64,000 bases of DNA from Arenimonas sp049195245. GTDB lineage: Bacteria > Pseudomonadota > Gammaproteobacteria > Xanthomonadales > Xanthomonadaceae. How positions within the stretch are numbered: position 1 is the first letter of the stretch; each line of letters starts with the position of its first letter. Location: contig NZ_JBMIRR010000027.1 in the NCBI RefSeq assembly GCF_049195245.1, positions 372,001-436,000 on the forward strand, given 5' to 3'. This document shows, piece after piece, positions 42,734-51,495 of the stretch. The translations under genes were made by a program, and so were the position numbers. Below the pieces are notes generated by a model, which saw only the letters and a list, made by a program, of their open reading frames with translations, did not search any database and was not told the DNA's origin.

Positions 42734-44071
42734 TCAGCGCACGCGGTCCAGCGGCAGCGCGGTCACCCGCCAGACGATGTTGCCGACGTCGTCGGCCACC
42801 AGCAGACCGCCGGACGCGTCGATGGCCACGCCCACCGGTCGGCCGCGTGCCTCGCCCTCGTCGCTGAGGAAGCCGCTGAGCAGGGCCTCCGGCTGGCCCG
42901 CGGGCTTGCCGTCCCGGAACGGCACGAACACCACCTGGTAACCGGCCCGCGGGCTGCGATTCCAGGAACCGTGCTGGCCCACGATCGCCCCGCCCAGATA
43001 GCGGTCGGGGAAGGCACTGCCATCGTAGAAGGCCAGTCCCAGCGAAGCGGTGTGGGCGCCCAGCGCATAGTCGGGCACGCGCGCCCGCGCCACGAGATCC
43101 GGCGCCTGCGGCTCGATCCGGGGATCGAGGTGCTGGCCGAAGTAGCTGTAGGGCCAGCCGAAGAATTCACCTTCGCGCACCGAGGTCATGTAGTCGGGCA
43201 CCAGGTCGTTGCCCAGCTCGTCGCGTTCGTTCACCGCGGTCCACAGCTCGCGCGTGTGCGGGTTGAAGGCCATGCCGACGGGGTTGCGCAGGCCCGAGGC
43301 GAACACGCGCGTGCGCCCGGTGGCGGCGTCCACCGCCAGGATCGCGGCGCGGTCGGTCTCCTGGTCCATGCCGTTTTCGCCGATGTTGCTGTTCGAGCCC
43401 ACGCCGACGTAAAGCGTGCGTCCGTCCTCGCTGGCCACCAGGCTCTTGGTCCAGTGGTGGTTCAAGGGGCCGCCCGGCAGCGGCGCCAGCACGGTGGGCG
43501 CGCCGGTGAGCGAGGTGTCGCCTTCGCGGTAAGGGAACCAGACCAGGGCATCGGTGTTGGCGATGTAGAAGCGGTCACCCACCAGGGCCATGCCGAAGGG
43601 CGAGTTGAGGCCTTCGACGAAGGTGACCTGCAGTTCGACCCGGCCATCGCGGTTGGCATCGCGCAGCAGGGTGATGCGGTTGGCGCTGGGCACGGTCGCG
43701 CCGGCGCGGGCCATGACCTTGCCGGCGATCCAGCCCTTGAGGCCCTTGGAGTCCTCGGGCCGCTCCGGCGCATTGGTCTCGGCCACCAGCACGTCGCCAT
43801 TGGGCAGCACGTACAGCCAGCGCGGGTGATCGAGGTTGCGCGCGAACGGCGCCACTTCGAAACCCTCGGCGGGCACGGGCATTTCATGCACTTCCCAACC
43901 CACGGCCTTGGCAACCTTCACCGTCGGCACCAGGCCCTCGTCGGGCGGTGGCAGCCGCACCTCGGTGCCGGTGGTGGCGTAGGTGCCGGGCACCGGCGAT
44001 TCGGCACAGGCGCCGAGCATCAGGGTGGCCAGAAGGATCGGCGTGATGACGGCGGCGTGGCGTGCGTTCAT
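42734..44071 (-). CDS. PQQ-dependent sugar/sorbosone dehydrogenase-like lipoprotein
   Basis: A 445-residue beta-propeller protein of the glucose/sorbosone dehydrogenase family with lipobox LMLGACAES (about residue 22). Visible blades include FARNLDHPRWLYVLPNGDVLVAE, NSPFGMALVGDRFYIANTDALV, TLYVGVGSNSNIGENG, FASGLRNPVGMAFNP, LWTAVNERDELGND and VGVAIDASGGLLVADD. Soluble aldose dehydrogenases of this family oxidise sugars with PQQ; whether PQQ is bound here is not certain. It is anchored to a membrane, facing the periplasm. The ribosome binding site is weak. Confidence 0.88.
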   Translation of the reverse strand: MNARHAAVITPILLATLMLGACAESPVPGTYATTGTEVRLPPPDEGLVPTVKVAKAVGWEVHEMPVPAEGFEVAPFARNLDHPRWLYVLPNGDVLVAETNAPERPEDSKGLKGWIAGKVMARAGATVPSANRITLLRDANRDGRVELQVTFVEGLNSPFGMALVGDRFYIANTDALVWFPYREGDTSLTGAPTVLAPLPGGPLNHHWTKSLVASEDGRTLYVGVGSNSNIGENGMDQETDRAAILAVDAATGRTRVFASGLRNPVGMAFNPHTRELWTAVNERDELGNDLVPDYMTSVREGEFFGWPYSYFGQHLDPRIEPQAPDLVARARVPDYALGAHTASLGLAFYDGSAFPDRYLGGAIVGQHGSWNRSPRAGYQVVFVPFRDGKPAGQPEALLSGFLSDEGEARGRPVGVAIDASGGLLVADDVGNIVWRVTALPLDRVR

Positions 44072-44154
44072 GGCGTCGATCCGGCGGAGGCAGGCTGCGA
44101 GCATGGTCCCGCGCAACTGAACGCGATGTCTAGGCCGGAGACTGCGGCCACGCG

Positions 44155-44173
44155 GCGCGCCCGGTGGGCGCGC
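44155..44173 (-). terminator. Terminator hairpin after the third pirin gene
   Basis: An 8-bp stem (44155-44162 with 44166-44173) closes a GGT loop about 15 bases beyond the pirin stop. It separates that gene from the sorbosone-dehydrogenase-like gene. Confidence 0.5.
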
Positions 44174-44187
44174 GCCGCGCAGGACGA

Positions 44188-44895
44188 TCAGTCCAGCGGC
44201 GGCAGGTCGAACACCAGCACTTCGGCATCCTTGCCGGACCCGACACTGACGACACTCTCGTCCTTGAACTTCAGGGCATCCCCGGCCGTGAGCCGATGCC
44301 CGTTCACCACCAGCTCGCCCCGCACCAGGTGCACGTAGCCGAGCCGGCCCGGCGCCAGCGTCAGCTCTGCGCTTTCCCCGCCATCGAACAGGCCCGCATA
44401 CATGCGCGCGTCCTGCTGGATGGACACCGAAGCTTCGGCGCCATCCGGGCTCACCACCAGCGCCAGACGGCCGCGCTTGTCCTGGTCACCGAAGTGTTTC
44501 TGGGCATACCCGGGCTTGACGCCCATGAACTTCGGGATGATCCAGATCTGCAGGAAATGCGTGGTGCCGGTGGTGCTGTAGTTGAACTCGGAGTGGGTGA
44601 TGCCGGTGCCGGCACTGAGCCGCTGGACTTCGCCGGGCACGATGTTCTCGGCATTGCCCATCGAGTCCTTGTGGCCCAGAGAACCTTCCAGCACGTAGCT
44701 GATGATTTCCATGTCGCGGTGGCTGTGCGTGCCGAAGCCTTGCCCGGCTTCGACGCGGTCCTCGTTGATGACCCGCAGCGGGCCCCAGTGCACGTGCGCG
44801 GGGTCGCTGTAGCCGGCGAAGGAGAAGCTGTGCCAGGAATCAAGCCAGCCGTGGTTGGCGTGGCCACGTTCGTGGGCGGGGCGGGCGATGATCAT
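44188..44895 (-). CDS. Pirin family protein (paralogue 3, YhhW type)
   Basis: This 235-residue shorter pirin resembles E. coli YhhW, a quercetin 2,3-dioxygenase in vitro. It has WLDSWHSFSFAGY, FGTHSHRDMEIISYVLEG (His ligands), LGHKDSMGN, VQRLSAGTGITHSEFN (His/Glu ligands) and HFLQIWIIP. The family length and motifs differ from the two ~285-residue pirins at 13 and 15 kb, so it is a separate subfamily. CGGAG precedes the start and a promoter candidate lies upstream. Iron binding is expected; the physiological substrate is unknown. Confidence 0.92.
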   Translation of the reverse strand: MIIARPAHERGHANHGWLDSWHSFSFAGYSDPAHVHWGPLRVINEDRVEAGQGFGTHSHRDMEIISYVLEGSLGHKDSMGNAENIVPGEVQRLSAGTGITHSEFNYSTTGTTHFLQIWIIPKFMGVKPGYAQKHFGDQDKRGRLALVVSPDGAEASVSIQQDARMYAGLFDGGESAELTLAPGRLGYVHLVRGELVVNGHRLTAGDALKFKDESVVSVGSGKDAEVLVFDLPPLD

Positions 44896-44966
44896 GGGCG
44901 GACTCCGTGGCGGCGACCGGGCGGGCCGCAGGCTGCGTTGCCCGGATCCGGTTGCGGTGTGCCTGA

Positions 44967-44995
44967 AGTATGGGAACGCGCAGATGCCGCATCAA
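44967..44995 (-). promoter_or_regulatory. Candidate promoter of the third pirin gene
   Basis: On the minus strand TTGATG (44990-44995), a 17-base spacer and CATACT (44967-44972); each hexamer matches four of six. The rest of the 207-base gap (44896-45102) shows no gene. Confidence 0.4.
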
Positions 44996-45102
44996 CGTGC
45001 GGAAAAGCGAACCCTACGTTGCAGCCATGGCGTGCTGTACCTGGCCGGGCCCGCGGGAAGCGGTGGCGCTCCCGTCGGGCCAGCGCAGGGACAGGCCGCC
45101 GC

Positions 45103-46002
45103 TCAGGCCGCCAGCGTCGATTTCAGGAATGCCACCGCCTCGCCCCAGGCCAGTTTCGCCGCCGCCTCGTCGTAGCGCGGCGTGGTGTCGTTGTTGAAGC
45201 CATGCTGGGTGCCCGGCGGCTGGATCAGGCGGTAGTCCACGCCGGCCTGATCCAGCGCGGCCTGGTAGGCGGGCCAGCCCGCGTTGACGCGCTCGTCGTC
45301 GGCGGCCAGCACCACCAGCAGCGAGGCCTTGATGCGCGGCACGTCGTCCAGCGGCGCGCCGCTGCCGTAGAAGGGGACGGCAGCGTCCAGGTCGGGCAGG
45401 CGCGTGGCGAGGAAGTTGGAGATGGCGCCGCCGTAGCAGAAGCCGATCACGCCCAGCTTGCCGTTGCCGCCCTCGCGTGCGTCGAGCCAGTTCGCTGCGG
45501 CCACCATGTCTTCGCGCGTCAGCGCCTGGTCGAGTTTGCCGAACAGGGCGCGGGCGCTGTCCTCGTCGCCGGGATAGCCGCCCAGCGGGAACAGCGCATC
45601 GGGCGCGAACGCGCGGAAGCCTTCCAGCGCCAGCCGGCGCGCAATGTCTTCGATGTGCGGGTTCAGGCCACGGTTCTCGTGCACCACCAGCACCTGCGGC
45701 AGGGCCTCGCCGGCGTCGCGGGGCTCCACGAGATAGCCGCGACCGGTGCCATAACCCTGCGGGGACGGGAATTGCACGAAGCGCGCATGCAGACGGCCGT
45801 CATCGGGCTTGACCACCTGCGCCGCGGCGAAGTCCGGCGCCAGCGCCGCCAGCAGGCCCGCCGCACCTGAGGCGCCCACCGAATACGCCGCTGCCCCCTT
45901 GAGGAAGCCGCGCCGGTCGATCAGTCCGTGCACGTACTGGTCGAACAGCCGCATCACCGCGGGGTCGAAATCCTGCACCGTCTTGCGCGGGGTTTGGCTC
46001 AT
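45103..46002 (-). CDS. Dienelactone hydrolase family protein with Tat signal
   Basis: This 299-residue alpha/beta hydrolase belongs to the dienelactone hydrolase family, in which a Cys nucleophile (here GVIGFCYGGAIS), an Asp (LAADDERVNAG) and a His (GTQHGFNNDTT) form the triad. A twin-arginine motif DRRGFLKG (about residue 30) precedes a hydrophobic stretch, indicating folded export to the periplasm. The 28 residues before the twin Arg are unusually long but typical for this exported subgroup. The natural substrate is uncertain. Confidence 0.9.
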   Translation of the reverse strand: MSQTPRKTVQDFDPAVMRLFDQYVHGLIDRRGFLKGAAAYSVGASGAAGLLAALAPDFAAAQVVKPDDGRLHARFVQFPSPQGYGTGRGYLVEPRDAGEALPQVLVVHENRGLNPHIEDIARRLALEGFRAFAPDALFPLGGYPGDEDSARALFGKLDQALTREDMVAAANWLDAREGGNGKLGVIGFCYGGAISNFLATRLPDLDAAVPFYGSGAPLDDVPRIKASLLVVLAADDERVNAGWPAYQAALDQAGVDYRLIQPPGTQHGFNNDTTPRYDEAAAKLAWGEAVAFLKSTLAA

Positions 46003-46091
46003 GACCGGCTCCGAAGGGTAGGGATGCCGGAAGCATTCCAGAGCCCGCGCTGGCGGCGCGTGAAGGGTCCGTCAGACGTGGGCTCGCCAGC

Positions 46092-46871
46092 TCACATCCG
46101 GGTAAGGATCACGACGACCACGGCCAGCTGGCCCGAAACCACGCTGAGCACGAAATCCATCGCGGCCACCGCGGCCCCGCGCACCAGGCTGCCCGGCCAG
46201 GAGCGTCCGTACACCCGGCGGCTGGCCAGGCTGGCCCACAGGAACAGCAGGAACATGCCCAGGGGCAGGGTTGCGGTGAAGACGGCCAGGCGATCCGCCG
46301 CCGGCACCAGGGCGATCACCAGGGTGAGCAGCGAATACACCGCGAAGTCGAACACGGTGTAGTGCAACGCATAGACCATGTGCGCGCCGATGGGCGCGCG
46401 GTTGCCCAGGTGCAGCAAGGCGACCCAGAGCCCCATCACCAGCACCGACGCGAACTTGAACAGTGCCGTCAGGTCGCCCACGAGGTTGGCCGCCGCATCG
46501 TCCAGGTAGACCTCGCGCACCGGCGCCGGCATCGCGCCCTCGGGCAGGGCGCGGACCTGGTCCACGTTGATCTGGAAGGTCACGTCCCAGGCCAGCAGGA
46601 AGTACACGCCGCTGAGCAGCAGGTACAGGCGCAGCGGGGGGAAATACTGCTGCCAGCGATAGTCCAGCCAGGCCCGCGTCAGCAGGCCGGGCCGGAAGAT
46701 GCCGCCCAGGGTGCGCCACAGGCGCGAGTCAGTGTTGCTGACCTCCTCCCACGCCTCCCCGGCGAGGTGGCGCAGGCCGAAATCGCCGGGCTGGGGCTGG
46801 CGCTGGCCGCAGGCCGGGCAGTACGGGCCATCGACGGCGGCGCTGCAGCCGGGACAAGTGCGGATGGTCAT
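46092..46871 (-). CDS. DUF3667 membrane protein with zinc ribbon
   Basis: This 259-residue protein starts with a zinc-ribbon CPGCSAAVDGPYCPACGQ (residues 6-23), then GDFGLRHLAGEAWEEVSNTDSRLWRTL, and carries about five membrane helices (from about residue 75). This is the DUF3667 layout. Function is unknown. On the minus strand TAGACT lies about 30 bases before the ATG. It diverges from the YIP1 gene. Confidence 0.85.
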   Translation of the reverse strand: MTIRTCPGCSAAVDGPYCPACGQRQPQPGDFGLRHLAGEAWEEVSNTDSRLWRTLGGIFRPGLLTRAWLDYRWQQYFPPLRLYLLLSGVYFLLAWDVTFQINVDQVRALPEGAMPAPVREVYLDDAAANLVGDLTALFKFASVLVMGLWVALLHLGNRAPIGAHMVYALHYTVFDFAVYSLLTLVIALVPAADRLAVFTATLPLGMFLLFLWASLASRRVYGRSWPGSLVRGAAVAAMDFVLSVVSGQLAVVVVILTRM

Positions 46872-46924
46872 GCGTTGGTTCCCCCTGCGGCGAGTCTAGC
46901 CCGCGGGTGCGCGGCCTTGTCACG

Positions 46925-46979
46925 TTTCGTCCCGTCGCACCGTCTGGGCTTTCATCGGCATTGGGGCGGCTTTCGTCCC
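46925..46979. repeat. TTTCGTCCC direct repeats between divergent genes
   Basis: The 9-mer occurs at 46925-46933 and 46971-46979, 46 bases apart, in the 198-base gap between the DUF3667 and YIP1 genes. They may be regulator half-sites or chance. Confidence 0.25.
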
Positions 46980-47069
46980 AAGGCCGGACCGGTGGCGGCG
47001 TGAATGCCCTACCATTCGCGGGCCGGACAGGGAATCGGCCGTTGCATCCATTCGATTACGGGGAATCAC

Positions 47070-47750
47070 ATGTCGCAGCTGATCAACATCTTCGTGGACC
47101 CGGCCAAGGTCTTCACCGAGCTCAAGGAAAAGCCGAGCTTCCTGCTGCCCACCCTGGTGGTGGTGCTGGTCGGCGCGCTGGCCATCGTGCTCTACCACCT
47201 GCGCGTGGACCCGCAGTGGTTCCTGGACCACCGCGACGCGGCCATGGCCGGCCAGATGAGCAAGGCCGAGCTGGACCAGGTGCGCAGCGTGCTGCCGGGC
47301 GCCCGCGCCTCGGGCTACATCGGTGCGGCCATGGTCTTCATCATGTCCCTGGTGATCTACGTGGTGGTGGCGCTGTACTACCTGCTGGCCGGCAAGATCA
47401 CCGGCAACGCGGTCAGCTTCCGCCACGGCCTGGCCCTGGTGGCCTGGGCCGGCGTGCCGATGGTGCTGGGCAGCGTGATCATGCTGGTGGGCACCTACAC
47501 CAGCTCGCCGCAGACCGGCCTGGAGTCGCTGCAGCTGCTCAACGTCGATCCGCTGTTCGTGCAGCTGCCGATGGACCATCCCTGGAGCACGCTGGCCAAG
47601 TCCAGCAGCCTGCTGATCCTGTGGGTGGTGTTCCTGGCGGCGCTGGGCTGGAAGACCTGGTTCCGTACCGGCTGGGGCCAGGCCATCGCCGTGGCCCTGT
47701 TCCCGTGGCTGCTTTATTTCGGCGCACTGTCGATTCCCGCCCTGGTCTGA
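47070..47750 (+). CDS. YIP1 family membrane protein
   Basis: This 226-residue inner-membrane protein has about five helices. The N-terminal INIFVDPAKVFTELKEKPSFLLP is the usual YIP1-domain opening, followed by helices near residues 25-45, 90-112, 130-155 and later. The function of bacterial YIP1 proteins is unknown. GGGGA precedes the ATG. It lies 26 bases upstream of a MacAB-like operon on the same strand, so it may be part of that export unit. Confidence 0.87.
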   Translation: MSQLINIFVDPAKVFTELKEKPSFLLPTLVVVLVGALAIVLYHLRVDPQWFLDHRDAAMAGQMSKAELDQVRSVLPGARASGYIGAAMVFIMSLVIYVVVALYYLLAGKITGNAVSFRHGLALVAWAGVPMVLGSVIMLVGTYTSSPQTGLESLQLLNVDPLFVQLPMDHPWSTLAKSSSLLILWVVFLAALGWKTWFRTGWGQAIAVALFPWLLYFGALSIPALV

Positions 47751-47776
47751 CCTGATCCGCCTCTCTGGAACCGCGC

Positions 47777-49021
47777 ATGAAATTCAACAGGAAGTACGTC
47801 GTCGCCGCCGCGATCATCGCCCTGATCGCCATTCCGCTGATGATCAAGGCCGGCCGCGGCGAGTCCAGCAAGGAAGTGGAGATCGCGGTGGCCGGAAACC
47901 AGGCCATCCGCCCCACCATCCTGGCCTCGGGCGTGCTGGCCTACCTCACCGAGGTCAACCTGACCTCGGAAGTGGTGGCCAAGGTGCGCGAGATCCTGGT
48001 GGAGGAGGGCGACACGGTCGAGAAGGGCCAGCTGCTGCTGCGCCTGGACCCGGAGTCCTACCGCAACGCGATCGAGCGCGAGGAGGCCAGCCGGCGCCAG
48101 GGCCTGATCAGCATCCAGCGCCAGCGCCTGGCGCTGGCGCTGGCCGAGAAGAAGCTCGAGCGCGGCGCGCAGCTGTTCGAGCGAAAGATGATCGGCCAGA
48201 GCGAATACGACGACCTGCGCAACGGCCGCGACCTGGCCCGCGTCGAGCTGCAGAGCAGCGAGGAGGCCGTGCGCCGCGCCGACGCCATCCTCGGCGAGGC
48301 GCGCGACCAGTTCAGCAAGACCGACATCCGCTCGCCTATCAGCGGCGTCATCGTGGCGCTGCCGATCAAGGTCGGTGAAACCGCGATCGCGTCCACCAAT
48401 GCCTTCGCGGGCGCCCAGCTGATGCAGATCGCCGACACCTCGGCCATCCAGGCAGAGCTGAAGGTGGACGAGGCCGACATTTCCAAGATCGCCGTCGGCC
48501 AGGACGTGAACGTCTACGCCGCCGCGTATCCGGACCTGGCCCTGAAGGGGAAGGTGCACCAGATCGCGCTGGCGCCGACCCTGGAGAACCAGGGCCGCTC
48601 CTACGAGGTCACCGCGCTGCTGGAAACGCCCAAGGACATCTCCCTGCGTTCGGGCATGAGCGCACGCGCCGACATCTTCCTGGGCGATGGCGGCGAGAAG
48701 CTGGCCGTGCCGGTGGAAGCCGTCGGCACCGACGTGGACGAGAAGAAGAAGGTCACCCGTTTCGTCTGGGTCGACCGCGACGGCGTGGCGCGCAAGGTCG
48801 TCGTGCAGACCGGACTGTCGGATGACAGCTGGGAAGAGATCACGTCGGGCCTGAAGCCCGGCGACCGCGTGATCACCGGACCGGGCAAGACCGTGCGCGG
48901 GCTGGTCGAAGGCGAGCGCATCCGCCAGGCCGAAGCCAAGCCTGGCAAGGACGGCGCGGACGACAAGGATGCCGGGTCCGACGCCGAGGATGACGCCGAC
49001 ACCGGGGACGCCGGCGAATGA
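47777..49021 (+). CDS. Periplasmic adaptor of a MacAB-like ABC exporter (HlyD/MacA type)
   Basis: This 414-residue membrane-fusion protein has one N-terminal helix (about residues 7-24) and no lipobox. It shows NLTSEVVAKVREILVEEGDTVEKGQ (lipoyl half), a long coiled-coil hairpin (about 90-180), FSKTDIRSPISGVIVALPIKVGE and a C-terminal domain. The extreme C-terminus is rich in Asp/Gly/Ala (DGADDKDAGSDAEDD). It would join the ABC permease to an outer membrane channel. Its stop overlaps the ATPase start (ATGA). Confidence 0.92.
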   Translation: MKFNRKYVVAAAIIALIAIPLMIKAGRGESSKEVEIAVAGNQAIRPTILASGVLAYLTEVNLTSEVVAKVREILVEEGDTVEKGQLLLRLDPESYRNAIEREEASRRQGLISIQRQRLALALAEKKLERGAQLFERKMIGQSEYDDLRNGRDLARVELQSSEEAVRRADAILGEARDQFSKTDIRSPISGVIVALPIKVGETAIASTNAFAGAQLMQIADTSAIQAELKVDEADISKIAVGQDVNVYAAAYPDLALKGKVHQIALAPTLENQGRSYEVTALLETPKDISLRSGMSARADIFLGDGGEKLAVPVEAVGTDVDEKKKVTRFVWVDRDGVARKVVVQTGLSDDSWEEITSGLKPGDRVITGPGKTVRGLVEGERIRQAEAKPGKDGADDKDAGSDAEDDADTGDAGE

Positions 49022-49728
49022 TCCGCCTGACCGGCATCGTCAAGCGCTACATCATGGGCGAGGAGGAACTGCTGGCCCTGGCCGGCGTGGACCTGCACAT
49101 CGGCCGCAACGAGTACGTGGCCCTGATCGGCCCGTCCGGTTCCGGCAAGTCCACCCTGATGAACCTGCTGGGCTGCCTGGACACGCCGACCTCGGGCACC
49201 TACGTGCTCAACGGCCGCGACACCTCGACCATGAACGACAACGAGCTGGCCCAGGTGCGCAACCAGGAAATCGGCTTTGTGTTCCAGAGCTTCCACCTGC
49301 TGCCGCGCCTGACCGTGCTGGAAAACGTGATGCAGCCGCTGGTCTACCGCGGCCTGCCGCGGCCCGAGCGCAAGCGCCTGGCCACCGAGGCGCTGGAGAA
49401 GGTGGGCCTGGGCAACCGCCTGGGCCACCGCCCCAACCAGCTTTCGGGCGGCCAGCGCCAGCGCGTGGCCGTGGCGCGCGCCCTGGTCGGCAAGCCCTCG
49501 ATCCTGCTGGCCGACGAGCCCACCGGCAACCTCGACTCGCGCACCTCGGCCGACATCATGGCCCTGTTCGACGAAGTGCACCGCAGCGGCCAGACCGTGG
49601 TGGTGGTGACGCACGAGCCCGACATCGCCGCCTACTGCAAGCGCACCCTGCGGGTGAACGACGGCAGGATCGTGCAGGACAGCCTCAATCCGCCCCGCGT
49701 CCCGGCCGCCGCCGGGGGAGCCCACTGA
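49018..49728 (+). CDS. ABC transporter ATP-binding protein (MacB/LolD type)
   Basis: The 236-residue nucleotide-binding subunit is complete: Walker A GPSGSGKSTLMN (about residue 39), Q-loop FVFQSFHLLP, signature LSGGQRQRVAVARAL, Walker B ILLADEPTGNLD and the switch His in VVVTHEPD. It powers the permease encoded next to it. Both ends overlap the neighbouring genes, showing tight coupling. Confidence 0.95.
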   Translation: MIRLTGIVKRYIMGEEELLALAGVDLHIGRNEYVALIGPSGSGKSTLMNLLGCLDTPTSGTYVLNGRDTSTMNDNELAQVRNQEIGFVFQSFHLLPRLTVLENVMQPLVYRGLPRPERKRLATEALEKVGLGNRLGHRPNQLSGGQRQRVAVARALVGKPSILLADEPTGNLDSRTSADIMALFDEVHRSGQTVVVVTHEPDIAAYCKRTLRVNDGRIVQDSLNPPRVPAAAGGAH

Positions 49729-50948
49729 TGTACGCCTTCGTCGAAGCCTTCCGCGCCGCGCTGACCAGTCTGATGGGCCACCGCATGCGCAGCTTCCTGA
49801 CCACGCTGGGCATCCTGATCGGCACCGCCTCGGTGATCGCCGTGGTGTCGCTGGTGCAGGGCTTTTCCAAGTCCATCTCCGACCAGTTTGCCGACCTGGG
49901 CGGCAGCACGCTGACCCTGCAGGCCTACACGCCCTTCGCCGAGGCCAGCGTGGGCAAGGAAAACCGCCTGAGCTTCCAGGACGTGGACACCCTGCGCTAC
50001 CGGGTGCCGGGAGTGGACCAGGTGGTGCCCACCATGTTTATTCCGCTGGCGTCGGCCGGATTCCGCGGCCGCTCGGCCAGCCCGCAAGTGCTGGCCACCA
50101 CGGCCGAGTACCCGGCGGTGCGCGGCAACTACCCGGCCAAGGGTCGCTTCATCGTCGCCAGCGACGACCGCGGCCGGCGCCGCGTCGCGGTGATCGGCGA
50201 CAAGCTGATCGAGGACCTGGACCTGCCCGAGGATCCGATCGGCGAGTTCATCCGGGTCGGCAGCGAGTGGTTCAAGATCGTCGGCGTGATGGAGAAGCGC
50301 GGCGAGATCTTCGGCTTCAACCAGGACAACATCGTGCTGATTCCCTTCGACGTGGGCCGGGCCATGACCGGCAACAACGTCGAGCCGCGCATGTCGGTGT
50401 CCTTCACCGCGCAGAACCTGGAGGACGTGGAGGCGCTGCGCGAACGCACCAAGCGCGCCATCCGCGCCTCGCACCGGCTGCGGCCGGGCGACGAGGACGA
50501 TTTCCGGGTCGAAGCCGCCGATTCCTTCGTCAAGCAGTTCGAGACCATCACCGGCACCGCCACGGCGGTGCTGGCCGGCATCGTCAGCATTTCGCTGCTG
50601 GTGGGCGGCATCGGCATCATGAACATCATGCTGGTGTCGGTGACCGAGCGTACCCGCGAGATCGGCATCCTCAAGGCGCTGGGCGCGACGCGGCGCGACA
50701 TCCTGGTCCAGTTCCTGCTCGAGGCCGGCCTGTTGGCTTTGCTGGGCGGCGTGATCGGCATCGTGCTGGGCGTGGCCATCGGCGTTGGCGTGGCCAGCCT
50801 GATCCCGGGCTTCCCGCCGGCCTCGGTGCCGCTGTGGGTGATCGCCGCGGCCGCGGGTTTCTCGGCCCTGGTGGGAGTGGTATTCGGCATCATGCCCGCG
50901 TCCAAGGCCGCGGGCCTGGATCCGATCGAAGCCCTGCGTTACGAGTGA
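49728..50948 (+). CDS. ABC transporter permease (MacB-type FtsX family)
   Basis: This 406-residue permease has four helices: one after RSFLTTLGILIGTASVIAVV (about residue 25), a MacB periplasmic core domain (about 45-270) and three C-terminal FtsX-type helices (TAVLAGIVSISLLVGGIGIMNI; LLALLGGVIGIVLGVAIGVG; IAAAAGFSALVGVVFG), with EIGILKALGATRRDI between them. Unlike E. coli MacB the ATPase is a separate gene. It likely exports a lipid, peptide or macrolide via a TolC-like partner not encoded here. The ATG overlaps the ATPase stop. Confidence 0.93.
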   Translation: MYAFVEAFRAALTSLMGHRMRSFLTTLGILIGTASVIAVVSLVQGFSKSISDQFADLGGSTLTLQAYTPFAEASVGKENRLSFQDVDTLRYRVPGVDQVVPTMFIPLASAGFRGRSASPQVLATTAEYPAVRGNYPAKGRFIVASDDRGRRRVAVIGDKLIEDLDLPEDPIGEFIRVGSEWFKIVGVMEKRGEIFGFNQDNIVLIPFDVGRAMTGNNVEPRMSVSFTAQNLEDVEALRERTKRAIRASHRLRPGDEDDFRVEAADSFVKQFETITGTATAVLAGIVSISLLVGGIGIMNIMLVSVTERTREIGILKALGATRRDILVQFLLEAGLLALLGGVIGIVLGVAIGVGVASLIPGFPPASVPLWVIAAAAGFSALVGVVFGIMPASKAAGLDPIEALRYE

Positions 50949-50967
50949 TCGGAAAAGGAGAGGGACG

Positions 50968-51459
50968 ATGCAGGCGGCGGTGGCGTGGCCGCCCGGCTAC
51001 CGGGCGATGATGACGGGACTGATGGTGCTGGCCGTCGGCGTGGGCTTGCTAGCGGGGCTGCTGGCCATCTTCTGGTCGCCCTGGCTGTGGGTGTTCGCGA
51101 TCGGTGGCGCGCTGATGGCCTATTCGATGGGCGCGGCCGCGCGCCACATGCGCGAGCGGCCGATGCTGGCCGTGCACGAGGGGCGGCTGCTGTGCCGGCT
51201 GGAGGGCACGCGCTCGGGCAAGAGCGCGCGGCTCACCAACGAGCACTGGTTCGCGCTGGACGAGATCGAAAGCATCGGACGCGAAGTGCAGCCCTGGCCC
51301 GGCAAGGGCGGCGAACGCCATGTGTACCGGCTGCACCTGCGCAATGGCCGCAACCTCGGACTGGTGCCGCGCCCAATCGATCCGGGGACCCGCCAGGCGA
51401 TGGCGGACTTCTTCGATCGGCAGCTGCCCGGCCGGGTGCAGGAAACGCGGATCGGCTGA
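50968..51459 (+). CDS. Two-helix membrane protein resembling DUF2244
   Basis: This 163-residue protein has two closely spaced N-terminal helices (about residues 14-34 and 36-54). A small beta-rich cytoplasmic domain follows (LAVHEGRLLCRLEG, FALDEIESIGREVQPW, RHVYRLHLRNGRNLGLVP), recalling the PH-like fold of DUF2244. Assignment is tentative. AGGAGA precedes the ATG and it follows the permease by 19 bases, so it may belong to the exporter operon. A strong hairpin follows it. Confidence 0.7.
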   Translation: MQAAVAWPPGYRAMMTGLMVLAVGVGLLAGLLAIFWSPWLWVFAIGGALMAYSMGAAARHMRERPMLAVHEGRLLCRLEGTRSGKSARLTNEHWFALDEIESIGREVQPWPGKGGERHVYRLHLRNGRNLGLVPRPIDPGTRQAMADFFDRQLPGRVQETRIG

Positions 51460-51462
51460 GGC

Positions 51463-51489
51463 TGCGCACCGGCCGTCGACCGGTGCGCA
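51463..51489. terminator. Strong hairpin between two convergent genes
   Basis: A perfect 10-bp stem TGCGCACCGG (51463-51472) with 51480-51489 closes a CCGTCGA loop in the 36-base gap. It is followed by TTGCGCT and has no long U-tract. Confidence 0.6.
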
Positions 51490-51495
51490 TTGCGC

